Assembly (NCBI GenBank): GCA_036675565.1
Contig: JAKFER010000199.1
Location: 1 to 16,573, forward strand
From: JACCYQ01 sp036675565
GTDB lineage: Bacteria > Bacteroidota > Bacteroidia > Chitinophagales > Chitinophagaceae
Reading direction: 5' to 3'
Length of the DNA: 16,573 bases
The notes beneath the pieces are model-generated. The model saw only the letters and a list, made by a program, of their open reading frames with translations. It was not told the origin of the DNA and searched no databases. Shown here piece by piece: positions 6,800-14,967 of the stretch (positions are counted from its first letter, which is position 1; each line of letters begins with the position of its first letter). The translations under genes were made by a program, and so were the position numbers.

Positions 6800-7729
6800 A
6801 TGAATATGTCTTTGCCTGATAAATCTGTTATTATAATTGCTGGCCCAACGGCTGTTGGAAAAACTTCGGCGGCCATTTCAATAGCAAAACATTTTGGTAC
6901 AGAAGTAATTTCTGCGGATAGCCGTCAGTGTTATAAAGAATTGAATATTGGAGTGGCCCGCCCATCACAGGAGCAATTACAAGAAGTGCCTCATTATTTT
7001 ATTGCATCACATTCCGTTCAGGAAGAAGTAAACGCAGTTGTGTTTGAAAAGTATGCACTGGAAAAAGTAAAACAAATCCACCAACAACACGATACTGCCA
7101 TTATGGTTGGTGGTACAGGTTTATATATCCGTGCATTTACAGAGGGGTTAGATGATATTCCTGCTGTGCCTAAAGAAACCAGGGAAATGATTAATAAACA
7201 ATATGCAGAGAAGGGACTATCCTGGTTGCAGAAACAGGTTAAAGAAATGGATCCTTTATTTTTTCAAAGGGGCGAAATACTTAATCCACAGCGGCTAATA
7301 AGAGCGTTGGAGGTTTTTGAAACCACAGGTCAATCAATTTTGGCATTTAGAAAAGGAGAGAAAGTCAGCCGGGATTTCAACATCATAAAAATAGCGCTTG
7401 AATTACCTAAAGAACAACTTCACCAGAATATACATTTCCGGACTGAAGAAATGATCAAACAAGGTTTGATTGAGGAAGTTCAATCCTTAAATGAATACAA
7501 AAACCTGAATGCACTAAGGACGGTAGGCTATACAGAAATCTTCAATTACCTGGAACATAAAATCAGTTTACAGGAAGCAATTGAACAAATAAAGATAAAT
7601 ACCAGGCAATATGCAAAAAGACAAATGACCTGGTTTAAAAAAGATTTAATGTATTCCTGGTTTCAGCCAGCAGATATTCATAACATGATATCATTCGCAA
7701 CAAAACAACTGAGCCATTTAAATGATTAA
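6800..7729 (+). CDS. miaA: tRNA dimethylallyltransferase
   Basis: MiaA transfers a dimethylallyl group from DMAPP to N6 of A37 in tRNAs that read UNN codons. The 309-residue product has normal family length. The P-loop GPTAVGKT (15-22), the tRNA/DMAPP-site segment ISADSRQCYKELNIG (37-51; Bacteroidota usually have SRQ-C here instead of SMQ-V), VGGTGLY (103-109), RLIRALEVFETTG and the late NALRTVGYTEIFNYL and TRQYAKRQMTWFK motifs are all intact. The P-loop is so near the N-terminus that the start must be M1 (6800) or M3. A terminator-like hairpin ends just before the ATG and leaves no room for a separate promoter, so expression depends on read-through or on a promoter in or before the hairpin. 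A long A/T inverted repeat follows the gene. Confidence 0.97.
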   Translation: MNMSLPDKSVIIIAGPTAVGKTSAAISIAKHFGTEVISADSRQCYKELNIGVARPSQEQLQEVPHYFIASHSVQEEVNAVVFEKYALEKVKQIHQQHDTAIMVGGTGLYIRAFTEGLDDIPAVPKETREMINKQYAEKGLSWLQKQVKEMDPLFFQRGEILNPQRLIRALEVFETTGQSILAFRKGEKVSRDFNIIKIALELPKEQLHQNIHFRTEEMIKQGLIEEVQSLNEYKNLNALRTVGYTEIFNYLEHKISLQEAIEQIKINTRQYAKRQMTWFKKDLMYSWFQPADIHNMISFATKQLSHLND

Positions 7730-7748
7730 AAGTGTTAGCGGGGAATGG

Positions 7749-7764
7749 TTTTTTTATAAAAAAA
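7749..7764. repeat. A/T palindrome after miaA
   Basis: Seven T, AT, seven A form a perfect 16-bp palindrome without a loop, 20 bases past the miaA stop. It may act with the 7787-7819 repeat as a weak bidirectional termination region, or be a chance product of AT-rich DNA. Confidence 0.35.
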
Positions 7765-7786
7765 GCAAACTGACTACCGTTTATAT

Positions 7787-7819
7787 AATTGTTAAAAAAA
7801 GATAAGTTTTTTAACAATT
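7787..7819. repeat. Perfect 13-bp inverted repeat between miaA and the outer-membrane receptor
   Basis: AATTGTTAAAAAA (7787-7799) is the exact reverse complement of TTTTTTAACAATT (7807-7819), with a 7-base spacer AGATAAG. It lies 58 bases after miaA and 84 before the receptor ATG. The T6 run is inside the right arm and no T-tract follows, so it is not a textbook terminator. It could still stop miaA transcription or serve as an operator for the receptor gene. Confidence 0.6.
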
Positions 7820-7903
7820 CATGACGAACAGTTTAGATTCCCTTATGTTTATCCTTTTTGCCTTGAATACAACCTGTTAGTCATCCACACTATTTAAATT
7901 TTT

Positions 7904-10459
7904 ATGAAGTATTTTTTACACATTTTGCTGGTAACGATTATTTTTCCTTTTTCTTTATCTGCCCAGGTAGATCGGGATCCCCCTGAAACAATGGAGGCAC
8001 CCGTTATCAGGTTAAATAGTCCCAGCCGCATTTATGGTAAAGTGTTGGACAATTCTCAAAAAGGCATTCAATCCGCATCTGTTCAATTATTTGTCAGAAA
8101 CCCCGGAGGAGATTCCATTGTTGCAGCACAACTTTCTAAACCAAATGGAGAATTTAATTTTGAAAACCTGCCTGCGGCGGATAGTTTTCGCATTGTGATA
8201 TCAGCCCTGGGTTTTGGACTTTATGATAGATTTATTGCTCCTGAAACCAGTCCGGAGGCAAATAATTTTCAAAGGGATATGGGAAATATTGTAATGAGCC
8301 AGGAAATTCAATCCCTGGGGGAAGTAGTGGTGACTGCTGAAAGACCAGCACTTGAAATGGGAATTGATAAGAGGATTTTTAATGCGGATCAAAGTATTAT
8401 TTCAAAAGGGGGAACAGCCATCGACCTCATGAAGAATATTCCGGCAGTTTCGGTTGATGTGGATGGAAATGTTGAATTAAGAAATGCATCTCCGCAGGTT
8501 TTTGTTGATGGCAGACCAACCATCCTTACCCTGGATCAGATACCTGCCGATAATATTGACAGGGTTGAATTGATCACCAATCCCTCTGCAAAATATGACG
8601 CAGCCAGTACCGGCGGTATTATCAATATTATTTTAAAGAAAAATAAAAGAGTAGGCTTAAATGGAATGACTTCCATCAGTGCGGGAACGCCTGGTATTTT
8701 AAGCGGGAATTTAAACCTGAATTTGCGCCAGGGTAAATTTAATTTCTTTCTAACGGGAAACTATAATCGCTCAGGTGGTATTGCGGATGGGGAAAGCTTT
8801 CGGGAGAACAGGAAGAATGGTGTTATTACCGATTATTTCAACCAGACAAATAACAATGAGAGAACAAGGCGTTTTGCATCAGCCAGATTTGGTGTGGATT
8901 TTTTTATAGATAACCGTAATACCCTGACGGTTTCTCAAAGCCTGGTGGATGGCCGTTTTACCAGCAGTGAAGAGCAAGACCAGGAATATTTAAATACGAG
9001 TAAAATATTAGAACGTTATGGTGTTCGTACATCAGAAGGACGTTTTGGTTTTAACCGTTACAGCACCCAGGGAAATTATACACATAAATTTCCTGAAACA
9101 GGTAAGGAATTGAATGCATCTGCAAATTTCAACTATGGGGATGGAACGGATGCTTCAGAAATACTGAACCTGTATTACAATCCCGATGGAAGTATTAACA
9201 GGGCAGCTACCCGTGTACGTAATGAAGGGTGGAATGATAACAGCCAGGCTACTTACCAGATTGATTACGTTGATCCCAATGGAGATGACTCCAAAATTGA
9301 AATGGGTTTGCGCAGTTATATTAATAATCGCACCAGTACATTCAATGCTTTTAGTGTGAATAATGGAACAGAAACAAAACTTTCACTCAGTAATAATTAT
9401 AAGTATCGGGAAATGATCAATGCTTTTTATTTTACTTATACAGGTAAATTTAAAAGCATAGGTTACCAGGCAGGGATCCGGGCCGAGCATTCAAATTTTG
9501 ATGGTGAACTGATTGACAGCAGCAGGAAGTTTGGTTATGAATATCCAAGCAGTATCAAAAACATCTGGGATGCATTATTCCCAAGTTTGTATTTGTCAAA
9601 AGATCTGAGCGAAGATGTGCAGGTACAATTGAATTTCTCCCGTCGAATCCGACGGCCCAACTTCTGGCAATTAAATCCATTTGTTGATATTAATGACCCG
9701 GTAAATATTCAGCGTGGTAATCCTGAACTGAGACCCGAATACACAAACTCTTTTGAATTTAATTACAGCAAACAGTTTCCAAACAAGAGTAGTTTTTTTG
9801 GTGCTGTTTATTACCGGAATAATATGGGTGATATTACACGTTACAGTGATACTATCAGCACAGCGCAATACCAGCAATTAAATAATGCCGGTATCGATCC
9901 CAATGCTATTTTAAATACATTTATCAACGCACAGAGTACAAACCGTTTAGGAACTGAATTTACATTACAGCAAAAATTTACGCCCAACTTTGATATCACA
10001 CCAACTTTAGAATTCCAATATCGTAAAGTAAATGCAACCATCGGCGAGCTTGACCTGGATAATGAAGGATTTAGTTGGGAGTTTGAATTGATGGCCAATT
10101 ACAAAATTCTGCAGGAAAGAAATCCTAACATATTTAATAAACTGGCTTTTCAACTTTCAGGTGAATATGAATCTGCTGAAGTTGTTCCACAGGGAAGGAA
10201 TAGACCTCAATACAGTGTTGATTTTGCTTTGCGCAAAGATTTTCTGGAGAATGATCGCGGTACGTTTACATTTAGCATTAATGATGTGTTTAATACCAAT
10301 CGTTGGGGTTCTATTTACGATACGGAAAATTTTTACCAGGAATCTTATCGTCGACGAAATGTGCGGAACTTTAGAATAACATTCAGTTATAAATTTGGTG
10401 ACGCTGACTTTACTTTAGGTCGTCGGGGTGGTGGTAATCGGGAAGATGATGATGAATAG
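7904..10459 (+). CDS. TonB-dependent-receptor-like outer-membrane beta-barrel protein
   Basis: An 851-residue outer-membrane protein with a signal peptide (MKYFLHILLVTIIFPFSLSA, cleavage before Q21). Domains in order: a carboxypeptidase-regulatory-like beta-sandwich (about 40-110, RIYGKVLDNSQKGIQSASVQ to ALGFG), a plug domain (about 137-246, with GEVVVTAERP, the IDLMKNIPAVSVD stretch, VFVDGRP and ITNPSAKYDAASTGGIINI), and a beta-barrel of the OMP_b-brl_3 type to the C-terminus. RRIRRPNFWQLNPFVDINDP and RGNPELRPEYTNSFEFNYSK are the typical barrel signature of this family. The last strand (RNFRITFSYKFG) is followed by a 19-residue Gly/Arg then Asp/Glu-rich tail. Members import or bind unknown substrates; no SusD-like partner or substrate enzyme is adjacent, so no ligand can be inferred. 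Monocistronic, with a strong terminator. Confidence 0.93.
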   Translation: MKYFLHILLVTIIFPFSLSAQVDRDPPETMEAPVIRLNSPSRIYGKVLDNSQKGIQSASVQLFVRNPGGDSIVAAQLSKPNGEFNFENLPAADSFRIVISALGFGLYDRFIAPETSPEANNFQRDMGNIVMSQEIQSLGEVVVTAERPALEMGIDKRIFNADQSIISKGGTAIDLMKNIPAVSVDVDGNVELRNASPQVFVDGRPTILTLDQIPADNIDRVELITNPSAKYDAASTGGIINIILKKNKRVGLNGMTSISAGTPGILSGNLNLNLRQGKFNFFLTGNYNRSGGIADGESFRENRKNGVITDYFNQTNNNERTRRFASARFGVDFFIDNRNTLTVSQSLVDGRFTSSEEQDQEYLNTSKILERYGVRTSEGRFGFNRYSTQGNYTHKFPETGKELNASANFNYGDGTDASEILNLYYNPDGSINRAATRVRNEGWNDNSQATYQIDYVDPNGDDSKIEMGLRSYINNRTSTFNAFSVNNGTETKLSLSNNYKYREMINAFYFTYTGKFKSIGYQAGIRAEHSNFDGELIDSSRKFGYEYPSSIKNIWDALFPSLYLSKDLSEDVQVQLNFSRRIRRPNFWQLNPFVDINDPVNIQRGNPELRPEYTNSFEFNYSKQFPNKSSFFGAVYYRNNMGDITRYSDTISTAQYQQLNNAGIDPNAILNTFINAQSTNRLGTEFTLQQKFTPNFDITPTLEFQYRKVNATIGELDLDNEGFSWEFELMANYKILQERNPNIFNKLAFQLSGEYESAEVVPQGRNRPQYSVDFALRKDFLENDRGTFTFSINDVFNTNRWGSIYDTENFYQESYRRRNVRNFRITFSYKFGDADFTLGRRGGGNREDDDE

Positions 10460-10485
10460 GAATTATTATATACATTCTTAGAAAT

Positions 10486-10513
10486 GAAGGGGCTTGCTCC
10501 TTCTTTTTTTTTT
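10486..10513 (+). terminator. Rho-independent terminator of the outer-membrane receptor gene
   Basis: Stem GAAGGGG / CTCCTTC (7 pairs including one G-U) with loop CTTG, followed by ten T (10504-10513). It starts 27 bases after the receptor stop. The T-tract overlaps the stop codon of the convergent small gene at 10512-10514. Confidence 0.9.
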
Positions 10514-10856
10514 ATGCATGCACCACTCCAGATAATAATACCAATAAGGACATATGCATGATGAAGATGATGAATTTACATAATGCACAGCATAATTTTC
10601 TACCACGACGCAATCTTGACAATCTTTCGAAATGAAATTGATGATGTCTGCCATCTTCATCAGGATGCGAATGCGTTACATTATCAGCCAGTGGAGGAAC
10701 AATCAAGTTCCAGTTAACCACAGGTGCAGATTCTGGTTGAGTTACAGGTGTAAATGTCGGGTTTACACTAAATTCCATGTTTTTGTTACTTACTGAGTTT
10801 GATTTAAAACTGGTGGCTAAAAGCAACAGGGCGATGAAGATTGTTTTTGTGTACAT
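10512..10856 (-). CDS. Small hypothetical protein: signal-like N-terminus, His-rich centre, Cys/hydrophobic C-terminus
   Basis: Not recognised as a named family. The 114-residue product starts with a signal or membrane segment (MYTKTIFIALLLLATSF), followed by a Pro/Thr/Asn linker to about residue 58. Next is a His-rich patch, THSHPDEDGRHHQFHFERLS (61-80), a basic run RLRRGRK, three Cys (C89, C90, C93) and a hydrophobic stretch (91-113) that may be a transmembrane helix. A similar layout, a short HPDEDG/HHFHF-like segment before a basic C-terminal membrane helix, is found in uncharacterised Bacteroidota proteins as far as I recall; this would need a search. The ATG at 10856 is preferred over an in-frame TTG two codons upstream. 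A candidate promoter and a repeat cluster lie upstream. Metal binding is only a guess from composition. Confidence 0.65.
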   Translation of the reverse strand: MYTKTIFIALLLLATSFKSNSVSNKNMEFSVNPTFTPVTQPESAPVVNWNLIVPPLADNVTHSHPDEDGRHHQFHFERLSRLRRGRKLCCALCKFIIFIMHMSLLVLLSGVVHA

Positions 10857-10875
10857 AACCAACGTTTTTGTACAA

Positions 10876-10908
10876 CAAATTTTGCCCTGAAATACCCCCT
10901 AAGTCAAG
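10876..10908 (-). promoter_or_regulatory. Candidate promoter of the small His/Cys-rich protein gene
   Basis: On the minus strand CTTG (complement of 10905-10908) is followed after 21 bases by AAAATTTG (complement of 10876-10883), one mismatch from TAnnTTTG, a spacing seen in Bacteroidota promoters. The same stretch also reads TTGACT-N17-CAAAAT, which resembles a sigma70 promoter. The start site would fall around 10-15 bases before the ATG at 10856. Confidence 0.4.
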
Positions 10909-10913
10909 GTAGG

Positions 10914-10980
10914 AACTGCGTAAAAAATATATTGCGTAAGGGTACTGCCAATTTCTTTAACATGAACGTGGTATTGCGTC
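10914..10980. repeat. Cluster of TAYTGCGTA-like direct repeats upstream of the small gene
   Basis: Four related 9-mers occur in one orientation: AACTGCGTA (10914-10922), TATTGCGTA (10930-10938), TACTGCCAA (10943-10951) and TATTGCGTC (10972-10980). Start-to-start distances are 16, 13 and 29 bases (29 = 16 + 13). An inverted CTGCGTA lies at 11001-11007. The cluster begins 5 bases upstream of the candidate -33 element of the small gene, in the position of an activator site. Lies in the 200-bp gap between that gene and the LytTR regulator gene. Confidence 0.5.
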
Positions 10981-11056
10981 CCGCACTTTTTGAGTAGTTC
11001 TACGCAGCAAATTAAATTTATGGGATGATTGAAATATTATTTGAGAATCATTAGAC

Positions 11057-11839
11057 TTAAAATTTAAAGTAATCCTTCATCCGGGTCATAAGCAAATCTT
11101 TTTTTCTGCGGGAAACATCCAATTCGTTTCCATTGCTGAGCATTATACTTCCGCCTTCTCCACGCACATATTCTTTGATGTGCTCAATATTGATTAAATA
11201 AGATTTGTGAATGCGTACAAAATGAGAATCTTTTAATAACTCTTCATATTCATGAATCGGTTTTGATGCGCATAAAGATGAGCGGTTGTTAAAATAAAAA
11301 TTAGTGTAGTTGGAACTCGCTTCACAATAAATGATATCCTGTATTTCAACAACCCGGAAACCTTTGATGGAAGAAATGCATAATTTCATTTTTTGTGCAA
11401 CATTCCGGTTATTGATATTGTAAAGAAATGTTTCGATGTGCTGGTTGTCTGCATCTTTTTCTTTGTATGATCTTTGAATTCTAAGGCTGGCTCTTTTTAC
11501 TGCCTGTATTAATAAATCATCATCAACAGGTTTTAATAAATAATCTACAGCACTAAAATGGAAAGCCTGTGTCATGAAATTATTATACGCAGTGATGAAA
11601 ATGATCTCAAAATCAATTTCCTCAAATTCATTTAATAATTCTAGACCACTTTTTCCTGGCATGGCGATATCAAGAAAAATCAATTGTGGATTTAAAGAAA
11701 GAATTTGTTGTTTTGCTTCATCTGCACTACTGCAGCATGCTATAACTTCTACTTCAGGACAATTCATTTCTAACAACTTCTTTTGCGTTGCTAATCCCCG
11801 GGGTTCATCATCAACCAGTATTGTTTTGATAACTTTCAT
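11057..11839 (-). CDS. LytTR-family response regulator
   Basis: A 260-residue two-component response regulator of the LytR/AlgR type. The receiver domain (1-120) has the acidic pocket D10-D11-E12, the phospho-acceptor D57 (in LIFLDIAMPG), T83 (FITAYNN) and K103 (LLKPVDDD), all intact. A linker with KEKDADNQHIE leads to the LytTR DNA-binding domain (about 152-256) with IQDIIYCEASSNYTNFYF, SKPIHEYEELL and the signature FVRIHKSYLINI (207-218). It should be phosphorylated by the adjacent kinase, because its ATG overlaps the kinase stop by 4 bp (ATGA). A direct-repeat pair fitting the LytTR consensus lies upstream of the operon at 15072-15102, so autoregulation is plausible. No clear terminator follows the gene. 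Confidence 0.95.
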   Translation of the reverse strand: MKVIKTILVDDEPRGLATQKKLLEMNCPEVEVIACCSSADEAKQQILSLNPQLIFLDIAMPGKSGLELLNEFEEIDFEIIFITAYNNFMTQAFHFSAVDYLLKPVDDDLLIQAVKRASLRIQRSYKEKDADNQHIETFLYNINNRNVAQKMKLCISSIKGFRVVEIQDIIYCEASSNYTNFYFNNRSSLCASKPIHEYEELLKDSHFVRIHKSYLINIEHIKEYVRGEGGSIMLSNGNELDVSRRKKDLLMTRMKDYFKF

Positions 11840-14800
11840 GATTCAATTATTTCTATTGGAAGTTTTAAAATGACCAAAGTGCCTGTAGAATGATTACCAG
11901 GTAAAGTTGATTTGTCAATGATTGAAAAACTGCTTTGCAGATTATATTTTTCATTAAGCAAGTTGATGCGATTATTTATATTCGCAATACCAATGGATTG
12001 ATGCAGGCTTGCTGATTCTTCTTTTTTTGCAAGTGATTGACTTATTCCTATTCCATTATCATCTATTTTACAAATCAACTGGGTTCCTTCTTTAACAAAA
12101 TGAATATTGATAAAAATCTCCTTAGTATCCTTTGTTGCTCCATGCCAAATTGCATTTTCAATAAATGGTTGAATTAACATAGGAGGCAAGACAATGTAGT
12201 CTAAATCAAGTTTATTATCAGGTTGGATGTTGCAGATAAAATTTGCATTGCGGATTTGTTCTACCTCCACATAACGGTGCAGGTAATCGATTGTATTACG
12301 AAGTGTGATAAATGGCTGGGTAGAATGTTCTAATGTTATTCTTATAAGGTGTGCAAATTTTGTGAGGTAATGAGATGCCTCTTTATTTTCATTATTTAAA
12401 ATCATTTCCCGAATGCTGTTCAGGCTGTTAGAAATAAAATGAGGATTCATTTGTGCATGGAGTGCCTTCATTTCGGCCTGTACCAGTTGGTTGTCAATAT
12501 TCGCTTTTTGTCTTATTTGCCTGATTCGGAAACGATATAATATATACAATATTGAAGTAAACATAAGGCCTGAGGAAAAGTAAAAAAGCCTGGTTTGCCA
12601 AAATGGTGGTTTGATGTAAAACGCCAGTTGATTTAATTTTTGATTACCTGAATTTCCCGTTGCCATTATTTTAATAACATAATTTCCCGGGGATAAACCT
12701 GTCAGGGTTAAATTTTTTTGTTGTCCAAGATTTGACCAGCCTTCAGCATCATTAATCTTATATGCATATTCATAATTCTCATTTTCAAAGTCAACCAGGT
12801 TATACTGAAATGAAATGTTGTTTTGTTTATATGATAGTTCAGTATTTGCAGATGGGTGGAATATAGTAATATCATTATTGATCACCATTTCCTGTATAAG
12901 CAAATCATTTGACGAAAGGTTTTTGTTTATTGGATCATTGTTAAATCTTACGAGTTTATTATTGCAAAACATATAAAACTGTTTTCCACCTGCATCATAA
13001 TAAATGGATCTGCCAGTTGGCGATTCTTCTGGTAACCCATCCGAGTAATCAAACACCTCTATTTTTTTTGTAATTGTATTAAGTTTTGTAAGGTGATGCG
13101 GACTGCCAATCCATAAGTTATCATCAACAACAGGGCTTAAGGTTTGAATAACTGGTGATGGTAACCCATTTTCATTTGTATATGCAACAAATTTGTTTTC
13201 TTTTATTTTGTATTCAAGGAGGCCGTTATCAACATTATGCAACCACAATGAACCATTTTTATCAGCACTGATCGTTAAAATATCATCATTAAATTTTTTC
13301 TCACCTCCATACACTGCAATCAATGTGTCGAACAGTTGCATTTTATTATTCCATCTTGCCAGGGAGTGCCCGCTGATCCAAACATCTCCATAAGAATCAT
13401 AAACAACGTTTTTTACTTTTGTGAAGGGCAAAGCAGGTGAAGTTTTGCTGGTAAAAAATGTAAAACTTCTCGAGTCAATATGGTAACGGGCTATTACACC
13501 ATCTAATAAAAAACATAGCCAGGCATATCCATCATTCTTTGCAGGAGAAAGGATGGCATTTTTAACTATTAAAAATGAATACTGTTTTCCATCCATCAAC
13601 TTTCCATAGTTGTATGTTTTAGTGCAAAACCAGAGTATGCCGGCATTTGTGCCCAGCCATAAAGTATCGGGGTGATACATTTGAACAGAAGAAATTTGAT
13701 TCCACATATTGTCTTTACCAAAAAACTCAATACGCTTTTCTATTATCATGTTGCTTGTATCCATGATGACAAGGCCATTGAACCTGGAGAAACGTGCCAC
13801 ATAAAGTTTATTTTTATGCCTGTAAGCATGTTGAAATCCATGGTATGGATTATCATATGCTGGTGGTGGGTAATGGTAAGTTTTTAAAAATGGCTTATTT
13901 AGTTTTTGGTGTAATAAACCATTTGATGTTGCTGCCCACATTCTATTATCCCGGTCAATAAAAACATGGTTTATTTTATGGTTAGCTAAATATTTCTGTT
14001 TTTCACAAATGATCTTTCCTGTTTTTTTATTGAGATGAAAAATATAAAATCCGGAAGTAAAACTATTCACTGCAAAGCTGCTGTCGCTTAACCTGGTTAA
14101 GTTACTTTCCCAATTAATTTCTTTACCGGGATAAAAGAGGAGAAGGGATGTTACCTTTTTTTTCAGTTCATGATTATAATATACCAGGCTGTCTTTATGG
14201 TAGTAAAAAAAGATAAACTCGCTACTGCTTAACTGGAATTTTTCTGCCCACCTTCCTGTTGATGAAAATTTTGGCGGATTGAATGCAGCCCAGTTCACAT
14301 CATTCAACACTGAAGTTTTGTATTTCTTTTTAGCTGCATCAAAACCTGCCAGTTGATCTTCTTCATTATAAACAGCTAAACTCTTATCAGCCATTTCAAA
14401 AATTTCCCTGCCATAAAATATTCTTTTATTTCCGATATCTTCTGCATGGTAAGCATCATAGCGAAGTGTTAGTTTGCCGGAGGAATCGAGCAGGTAAAAA
14501 CCAGTGGCAGTACTCAGGGCAATGGTTTGATCTTTTAATTGAACTGCATCTGAAATATAATTTCGTACAACAAATAATGGTGTGCTGTCCGGAATAAAAT
14601 AATTCTTTACAGAAAGATCTTTGGTATTCAGTAGCTGGAAGCCATTGCGGCTGATGATGCCCAATCTATGCTCTCCCATTTTTTTTATATTTCGGGTAGT
14701 ACCACTGCCAAGTCCTGGAGATTGATTTTTTTTTGTAAAATTTTTGAACTGTTGACCATCATAACGATTAACTCCCATGTCCGTTCCAACCCAAATATAT

Positions 14801-14967
14801 CCCAGGTCGTCCTGCTGAATGCAATTGACATAATTATTACTGAGGCCATCTTTTACAGATAAGCGAACAAAATCCTTTTCATCATACTGCGCCAATAACG
14901 GAATTGTGGCGATGAATATAATAGTGAAAAGAAGTGTTAGTCTTTGGTTTAAATAAGATGATTGCAT
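11836..14967 (-). CDS. Sensor histidine kinase: Reg_prop propeller, Y_Y_Y domain, LytS-type kinase core
   Basis: A 1043-residue membrane sensor. A signal peptide (about 1-26, ending LLAQ) precedes a long periplasmic region. Its first two-component-regulator-propeller repeats are clear (VKDGLSNNYVNCIQQDDLGYI, then WVGTDMGVNRYD at 59-70); later blades are more degenerate (MWAATSNGLL, LWLGTNAGILWF, LWLHNVDNGLLEY, LWIGSPHHL), filling about 30-690. A Y_Y_Y-type Ig-like domain follows (about 710-787, SFQYNLVDFENENYEYAYKI and GNYVIKIMATG), then one transmembrane helix (about 793-812). The cytoplasmic core is a His_kinase/HATPase pair: H843 in MNPHF, N938 in QPFIENAIWHG, and DDNGIGIS (969-976). No receiver or AraC domain is fused, unlike SusR-type hybrid sensors, so it signals through the separate LytTR regulator. 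Y_Y_Y/propeller sensors often detect glycans; the ligand here is unknown. Confidence 0.94.
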   Translation of the reverse strand: MQSSYLNQRLTLLFTIIFIATIPLLAQYDEKDFVRLSVKDGLSNNYVNCIQQDDLGYIWVGTDMGVNRYDGQQFKNFTKKNQSPGLGSGTTRNIKKMGEHRLGIISRNGFQLLNTKDLSVKNYFIPDSTPLFVVRNYISDAVQLKDQTIALSTATGFYLLDSSGKLTLRYDAYHAEDIGNKRIFYGREIFEMADKSLAVYNEEDQLAGFDAAKKKYKTSVLNDVNWAAFNPPKFSSTGRWAEKFQLSSSEFIFFYYHKDSLVYYNHELKKKVTSLLLFYPGKEINWESNLTRLSDSSFAVNSFTSGFYIFHLNKKTGKIICEKQKYLANHKINHVFIDRDNRMWAATSNGLLHQKLNKPFLKTYHYPPPAYDNPYHGFQHAYRHKNKLYVARFSRFNGLVIMDTSNMIIEKRIEFFGKDNMWNQISSVQMYHPDTLWLGTNAGILWFCTKTYNYGKLMDGKQYSFLIVKNAILSPAKNDGYAWLCFLLDGVIARYHIDSRSFTFFTSKTSPALPFTKVKNVVYDSYGDVWISGHSLARWNNKMQLFDTLIAVYGGEKKFNDDILTISADKNGSLWLHNVDNGLLEYKIKENKFVAYTNENGLPSPVIQTLSPVVDDNLWIGSPHHLTKLNTITKKIEVFDYSDGLPEESPTGRSIYYDAGGKQFYMFCNNKLVRFNNDPINKNLSSNDLLIQEMVINNDITIFHPSANTELSYKQNNISFQYNLVDFENENYEYAYKINDAEGWSNLGQQKNLTLTGLSPGNYVIKIMATGNSGNQKLNQLAFYIKPPFWQTRLFYFSSGLMFTSILYILYRFRIRQIRQKANIDNQLVQAEMKALHAQMNPHFISNSLNSIREMILNNENKEASHYLTKFAHLIRITLEHSTQPFITLRNTIDYLHRYVEVEQIRNANFICNIQPDNKLDLDYIVLPPMLIQPFIENAIWHGATKDTKEIFINIHFVKEGTQLICKIDDNGIGISQSLAKKEESASLHQSIGIANINNRINLLNEKYNLQSSFSIIDKSTLPGNHSTGTLVILKLPIEIIES

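Noticed and set aside
10478..10660. Minus-strand 60-residue frame near the receptor terminator
   Set aside because: It runs through the terminator stem and T-tract of the receptor gene and conflicts with the better-supported 114-residue frame.
10973..10991. Short TGCG/CGCA hairpin followed by CTTTTT
   Set aside because: Only four pairs and no plus-strand gene upstream to terminate; not enough for a terminator call.
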